Shown: one piece after another, positions 60,107-64,000 of the stretch
Layout: each line of letters starts with the position of its first letter
Position numbering within the stretch: position 1 is the first letter of the stretch
Assembly: GCA_934446355.1 (NCBI GenBank)
Contig: CAKSEC010000002.1
Span: 186,001-250,000 of the forward strand
DNA length: 64,000 bases
Reading direction: 5' to 3'
Source of the DNA: an uncultured Oscillospiraceae bacterium
GTDB taxonomy: Bacteria > Bacillota > Clostridia > Oscillospirales > Ruminococcaceae
Notes under the pieces: generated by a model
The model's database searches: none
The model's input: only the letters and a program-made list of their open reading frames with translations
Told to the model about the DNA's origin: nothing
Made by a program: the position numbers and the translations under genes

Positions 60107-62455
60107 TTGGATTATAACACCTTAAAGCGTAACGCTTTGACAAGCTTTTTTTCCAGAACAAACGAAATGCAGCGTGAAGCGGTGTTTCAGGTAAAGGGCG
60201 CAGTGCTTATTATTGCAGGCGCAGGCAGCGGAAAGACTACCGTGCTTTGTAACCGAATCGCAAACATGATGCGCTTCGGCAATGCGTACCACGATACTGA
60301 GGAGCGTGGGCTTACGGCGGAGGAGGAAAGCTTTCTGGCTGCTTTCCCCACGCTTGAAAAGACCCCCGAAAACGCCGAAAGACTGGCGCAGATAATTTCA
60401 GTCGAGCCGGTCGCACCGTGGAATATCCTTGCGATAACGTTCACAAACAAGGCTGCGGGAGAGCTGAAGCAGCGCCTTATCAGCATGATAGGAGAGGGAG
60501 CGGAGAAGATAAACGCTTCCACGTTCCATTCGGCGTGCGTGAAGATACTGCGCAGGGAGATAGAGAATCTCGGAATGCAGAGCAGCTTCACGATATACGA
60601 CGAGGACGACTCCAAGCGGGTAATAAAGGACGTCATGAAGAAGCTGGAACTGGACGAGAAGGTATTCAACCCCAAGGTATTCAAGAACATGATATCCCGC
60701 TGCAAGGACAGGATGATAGGTCCTGAGGAGTATGCGCCGATGGCGGCGGCTTCCGGCGAACTGATGGAAAAGCGCTGCGCAGAGGTCTACACGCACTATC
60801 AGAATGCGCTGAGAGCGGCAAGCGCAGTTGATTTCGACGATATCATTTTCCTGACGGTGAAGCTGTTTGAGGAAAATCCGGAGGTGCTGAGGCACTACCG
60901 CAATCTGTACAAGTACATAATGGTTGACGAGTATCAGGACACCAACGTGGCGCAGTACAGGCTGATATCGCTGCTTGCAGGCGACAGCGGGAATCTGTGC
61001 GTTGTCGGCGACGATGACCAGAGTATCTACAAGTTCAGGGGAGCGACCATTGAGAATATCCTGAGCTTTGAGAAGCAGTATCCCGGCTGCAGGGTGATAC
61101 GTCTTGAGCAGAATTACCGCTCGACCGAGAACATACTGAATGCGGCGAATGCGGTAATACGCAACAACAAGCAGCGCAAGGACAAGTCGCTGTGGTCGGA
61201 CCTCGGCAAGGGCGAGAAGATAAAGTGCTGCAACTTTGAAAGCGAGATAGCCGAAGCCAGATTCGTTGCCGACACTATCCTTGACGGTGTAAAGAACGGA
61301 AAGAAGTTCACGGACTATGCGCTGCTGTACCGCAGTAACTCACAGTCGAGAAGCTTTGAGAACACTCTTGCACGCTCCGGCGTACCGTATACGATAGTCG
61401 GCGGACTGAGATTCTACGACCGCAAGGAGATAAAGGACATCATGTCCTATCTTGCGGTGATAAACAATCCCTATGACACAGTGCGCTTCCGCAGGGTGAT
61501 AAACGAACCCAAGCGGGGAATAGGCGACGCCACGGTCGAGGAGATAGTGCGTATCTCAGAGGGGCTGCGTATGTCGCCGATAGAGGTATGCCGCGAGGCT
61601 TCGCAGTTTGAGTCGCTGTCCAGAAAGGCGGCTTCATTAAAGGCGGCTGCGAACCTGTTCGACGAACTTGACGAACTGGCTGATACGCTAAGGCTGGACG
61701 AACTTATCGACGCTGTTGCGGAGAAGTCGGGCTATGTCAAGGCGATGCAGGCGCTCGGCGAGGAGGGCACGGCACGTGTCGACAACATCAACGAACTTAA
61801 GTCGAACGCACTGAATATGCTGGAAGAAAACCCGGAAGCCACGCTGCCGGACTTTCTGGAGCAGGTGGCGCTGGTGTCCGACCTTGACAGCTACGACGGC
61901 GAACTTGACAGAGTATCGCTTATGACCATGCACAGCGCGAAGGGTCTGGAATTTGACACGGTTTTCCTTGTGGGAGCGGAGGACAACATATTCCCAAGCT
62001 ACCGCAGCATAAGCGACCCCGCCGAAATGGAGGAGGAACGCCGTCTGGCGTATGTTGCCATCACACGTGCGAAGCGTATGCTGTATATCACGCATACCTC
62101 CTACCGTGTGCTTTACGGTCAGACGATGAGAAACAAGCTTTCCACGTTCGTCAGGGAGATACCTGAGGAGTTTATCGAAAAGACCGGCGAGCGGGTACGC
62201 ACGCAGAGCACATGGAAGAAGCCCGAAAAGCCGAATTACCTTGCGCAGGAGCAGGCTATGTCGGCTGCCCGTCCCGCACCGGCTGCGACAGGGGTAGTGT
62301 TTGCGGCTGGCGACCGTGTTAAGCACAACGTATTCGGTCAGGGCACTGTTGACGACGCAAAGCGCATGGGCAACGATACAATGCTGACCATCAGCTTCGA
62401 CAACGGACAGGTAAAAAAGGTCATGGCGAATTTCGCGCGAATAGAAAAGATCTGA
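60107..62455 (+). CDS. pcrA: UvrD/PcrA-family ATP-dependent DNA helicase
   Basis: Superfamily 1A 3'-to-5' helicase for repair and replication (782 residues). It has Walker A GAGSGKTT (38-45), motif Ia TFTNKAAGEL, motif II VDEYQDTN, motif III GDDDQSIYKFRGA, motif IV LEQNYRST, motif V TMHSAKGLEFDTVFLVG and motif VI VAITRAKRMLY. An extra ~35-residue acidic insert lies between motifs I and Ia (about 55-95), and the C-terminus carries a small PcrA-type tail (GDRVKHNVFGQG). It starts with TTG after AAGGAAGGG. The preceding terminator makes it independently controlled, though no clear promoter was found. Confidence 0.95.
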   Translation: MDYNTLKRNALTSFFSRTNEMQREAVFQVKGAVLIIAGAGSGKTTVLCNRIANMMRFGNAYHDTEERGLTAEEESFLAAFPTLEKTPENAERLAQIISVEPVAPWNILAITFTNKAAGELKQRLISMIGEGAEKINASTFHSACVKILRREIENLGMQSSFTIYDEDDSKRVIKDVMKKLELDEKVFNPKVFKNMISRCKDRMIGPEEYAPMAAASGELMEKRCAEVYTHYQNALRAASAVDFDDIIFLTVKLFEENPEVLRHYRNLYKYIMVDEYQDTNVAQYRLISLLAGDSGNLCVVGDDDQSIYKFRGATIENILSFEKQYPGCRVIRLEQNYRSTENILNAANAVIRNNKQRKDKSLWSDLGKGEKIKCCNFESEIAEARFVADTILDGVKNGKKFTDYALLYRSNSQSRSFENTLARSGVPYTIVGGLRFYDRKEIKDIMSYLAVINNPYDTVRFRRVINEPKRGIGDATVEEIVRISEGLRMSPIEVCREASQFESLSRKAASLKAAANLFDELDELADTLRLDELIDAVAEKSGYVKAMQALGEEGTARVDNINELKSNALNMLEENPEATLPDFLEQVALVSDLDSYDGELDRVSLMTMHSAKGLEFDTVFLVGAEDNIFPSYRSISDPAEMEEERRLAYVAITRAKRMLYITHTSYRVLYGQTMRNKLSTFVREIPEEFIEKTGERVRTQSTWKKPEKPNYLAQEQAMSAARPAPAATGVVFAAGDRVKHNVFGQGTVDDAKRMGNDTMLTISFDNGQVKKVMANFARIEKI

Positions 62456-62477
62456 CAAAAGGGGAGTGACATAATAC

Positions 62478-63515
62478 TTGAAAACGACAATAAACATGAT
62501 GTCCAGCGCGACCTCGGTAAAGGGACAGGGCGTAGGCTCTGCGTATATCGAGCAGGTCGGGCTTGTCACGTCTGAGCTTTCGGATAAGTTCGAGATAACC
62601 GAAAACAAGAGGATAAAGGCGGACATCACGCATTACCACACGATAAATCTGGGATATTTTCTGTCTATGCGCAGCCGCACCAAAAAAGGAAGGTCTGTCG
62701 GCTATGTGCATATGCTGCCGGAAACGGTGGAAACGAGCGTTGATCTGCCGAGATTCATGAAGCGGATATTCTATGCGTATATGATAAAATTCTACAAGCG
62801 CATGGATTACCTTGTGACGGTAAATCCCTACTTCATAGGCAGGCTGGAGCATTACGGCGTGCCGAGGGATAAGGTGACGTATATCCCGAATTACGTGTCC
62901 TCTGAGGTGTTCCACCCTGTGTCAGCCGAGGAAAAGGCTGCGCTGCGGAAAAAGTACGGCATTGAGCAGGATAAATTCACGGTCATGTGCGCAGGTCAGC
63001 TTCAGGTGCGCAAGGGTGTGTTCGATTTCATCGAGATAGCCAAGCGTATGCCGGACGTGCAGTTCGTATGGGCGGGCGGATTCTCATTCGGCAAGATAAC
63101 CGACGGCTACAACGAGATAAAGAAGCTGAGCGAAAACCCGCCGCCAAATGTAAAGCTTCTTGGAATAATCGACAGGGAGTACATGAACGAGGTCTATAAT
63201 CTGGGAGATGTGATGTTCCTGCCGAGCTTTGAGGAACTTTTCCCGATGACGATACTTGAAGCAATGTGCGTGAATATCCCGATATTCCTGCGTGACCTTG
63301 ACATTTACCCCGACATTCTGTTCGACTTCTACAGCAAGGCTAGCGACATAGAGGGATTCATTGCCGAGATAGACCGGCTGCGCACGGACAAGGCGTATTA
63401 TGCGCAGCAGTGCGAGGCTTCAAAGCGCGGCAATCAGTTCTATTCGAGGGAGCACGTAACGCAGATGTGGGACGAGTTTTACTCTATGGTAAGGGATTCT
63501 ATACCGAAAAAGTGA
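62478..63515 (+). CDS. GT4-family glycosyltransferase (CpoA/LafB-like)
   Basis: A 345-residue GT-B glycosyltransferase of family GT4. It has N-terminal SSATSVKGQGVGSAYIEQV, then the HYHTINLGY and VGYVHMLPET segments, the central IPNYVSSEVFHP linker, the donor-binding CAGQLQVRKGVFDF and the E-x7-E nucleotide-sugar motif SFEELFPMTILEAM. The set resembles lipid glycosyltransferases that build glycolipids in Gram-positive membranes (from memory), but sugar and acceptor are unproven. Start is a TTG at 62478, 11 bases after GGGGAG. It follows pcrA at 22 bp and ends at a terminator. Confidence 0.84.
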   Translation: MKTTINMMSSATSVKGQGVGSAYIEQVGLVTSELSDKFEITENKRIKADITHYHTINLGYFLSMRSRTKKGRSVGYVHMLPETVETSVDLPRFMKRIFYAYMIKFYKRMDYLVTVNPYFIGRLEHYGVPRDKVTYIPNYVSSEVFHPVSAEEKAALRKKYGIEQDKFTVMCAGQLQVRKGVFDFIEIAKRMPDVQFVWAGGFSFGKITDGYNEIKKLSENPPPNVKLLGIIDREYMNEVYNLGDVMFLPSFEELFPMTILEAMCVNIPIFLRDLDIYPDILFDFYSKASDIEGFIAEIDRLRTDKAYYAQQCEASKRGNQFYSREHVTQMWDEFYSMVRDSIPKK

Positions 63516-63533
63516 TTTAAGATACTATAACAG

Positions 63534-63572
63534 GGCTGCTTTTGACGAAAAAGTCATAAGCAGCCATTTTTT
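63534..63572 (+). terminator. Intrinsic terminator after the glycosyltransferase
   Basis: GGCTGCTT (63534-63541) pairs with AAGCAGCC (63558-63565), extended inward by TGAC/GTCA around GAAAAA, followed by six T (63567-63572). Confidence 0.88.
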
Positions 63573-63676
63573 GTCCCGAAACAGCAATATTCAAGCCGCC
63601 CCGCCCCCGCCCGTGCAGTCATATTTTCTCTCTGCCGGACATACAATTATACAAATCAAAACGGGAGGAATGGCTG

Positions 63677-64000
63677 ATGGTCGCCGCAAAAAATATTACG
63701 GGAAACAGAGTGCCGCTGAGATCGGCGGCGCAGAAAATAACGCTGCCGCCGTGCGGTACGGACAAGCTTGCAGAGATAAGGCTGAGGACGGGCCGCAGGG
63801 CGGTCGCGGTCACGCTTGACGGCAGAATGCTCCCCTGCTCAGGAATATTCACTCAGCAGGACATAAACGAGTGTTTTCTGGAACTTTGCAGGGATTCGGT
63901 GCACAGCTTCGCAAGGGAGATAGCCGAGGGCTACATAACGATGCCGGGCGGGCACAGAGTGGGCTTCTGCGGTACTGCGGTGACTCAGGACGGGCGGCTT
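63677..64000 (+). CDS. spoIIIAA: Stage III sporulation protein AA (3' truncated)
   Basis: First 108 codons of SpoIIIAA, an ATPase of the SpoIIIA-SpoIIQ channel between mother cell and forespore. The open frame runs off the window. Diagnostic segments are LAEIRLRTGRRAVAV, FTQQDINECFLELCRDSVHSF, EIAEGYITMPGGHRVGFCGTAV, which match the family N-terminus. GGGAGGA lies 7 bases before the ATG at 63677; an ATG at 63670 is in another frame. Walker motifs lie beyond the edge. The presence of this gene indicates an endospore former. Confidence 0.92.
   Translation, partial: MVAAKNITGNRVPLRSAAQKITLPPCGTDKLAEIRLRTGRRAVAVTLDGRMLPCSGIFTQQDINECFLELCRDSVHSFAREIAEGYITMPGGHRVGFCGTAVTQDGRL

Noticed and set aside
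1..64000. tRNA, rRNA, prophage, integrase, transposase, toxin-antitoxin or restriction-modification genes.
   Set aside because: No clover-leaf, rRNA-like stretch or protein motif for any of these was recognised on either strand; small structured RNAs could be missed by eye.

Overview
The window looks like a chromosome segment of an endospore-forming, gut-type Firmicute of class Clostridia, probably a Ruminococcus or other Oscillospiraceae member. The evidence is a partial spoIIIAA at the right edge, Gram-positive ribosome-binding sites (AGGAGG and variants), many TTG/GTG starts, a Na+-pump decarboxylase, Firmicute gene orders (ecfA-ecfT-truA, rplS-lepB-rbgA-rnhB-yraN, tig-clpP-clpX) and frequent ATA/AGG/GGC codons in moderately GC-rich DNA. 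I saw no rRNA or tRNA gene, CRISPR array, insertion sequence, integrase or prophage gene.

Layout. Positions 1-31849 are all on the + strand: end of an ECF vitamin/metal transporter operon and truA; a DUF5711-like protein, CvpA and a zinc-finger Clp ATPase with an SDR dehydrogenase; the gamma and beta subunits of a Na+-translocating decarboxylase; pyrB fused to a PyrI-type zinc domain and an ASKHA/DUF4445 protein; rplS, signal peptidase, rbgA, rnhB, yraN, thrC and a phosphoesterase; the tig-clpP-clpX proteostasis block; an MGMT-family protein and a 43-residue membrane protein; a cell-surface or polymer locus (six-hairpin protein, multidomain CapA/DUF6270 protein, transglutaminase-like lipoprotein); and a compact pilus/secretion-like operon (GspF, four small membrane proteins, PilT-type ATPase).

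Positions 31963-53265 are on the - strand. First comes the complete phosphate regulon pstS-pstC-pstA-pstB-phoU-phoP-phoR, read from a promoter with TTAAC(A/T) Pho-box repeats; its PstS appears circularly permuted. Then come a very long Asp-Ser-Gly repeat surface protein with a choice-of-anchor A domain, a two-gene ABC exporter behind a promoter with two palindromic operators, a beta-propeller membrane protein beside an ECF sigma factor (a likely sigma/anti-sigma pair downstream of aspS), comM and a GNAT acetyltransferase.

Positions 53539-64000 return to the + strand: a 1430-residue tandem-ASKHA 2-hydroxyacyl-CoA dehydratase activase-type protein, a secreted CAP-domain protein, an SPFH/prohibitin protein, a PcrA/UvrD helicase, a GT4 glycosyltransferase and the start of spoIIIAA.

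Most genes are ordinary housekeeping. The points most worth a second look are the permuted PstS, the PyrB-zinc-domain fusion, the PilT-only pilus-like operon, the CapA/DUF6270 surface locus, the sigma/beta-propeller pair, the roughly 90-unit DSDGG repeat protein, the tandem activase, and two palindrome-rich intergenic islands (46241-46355 and 52595-52755).
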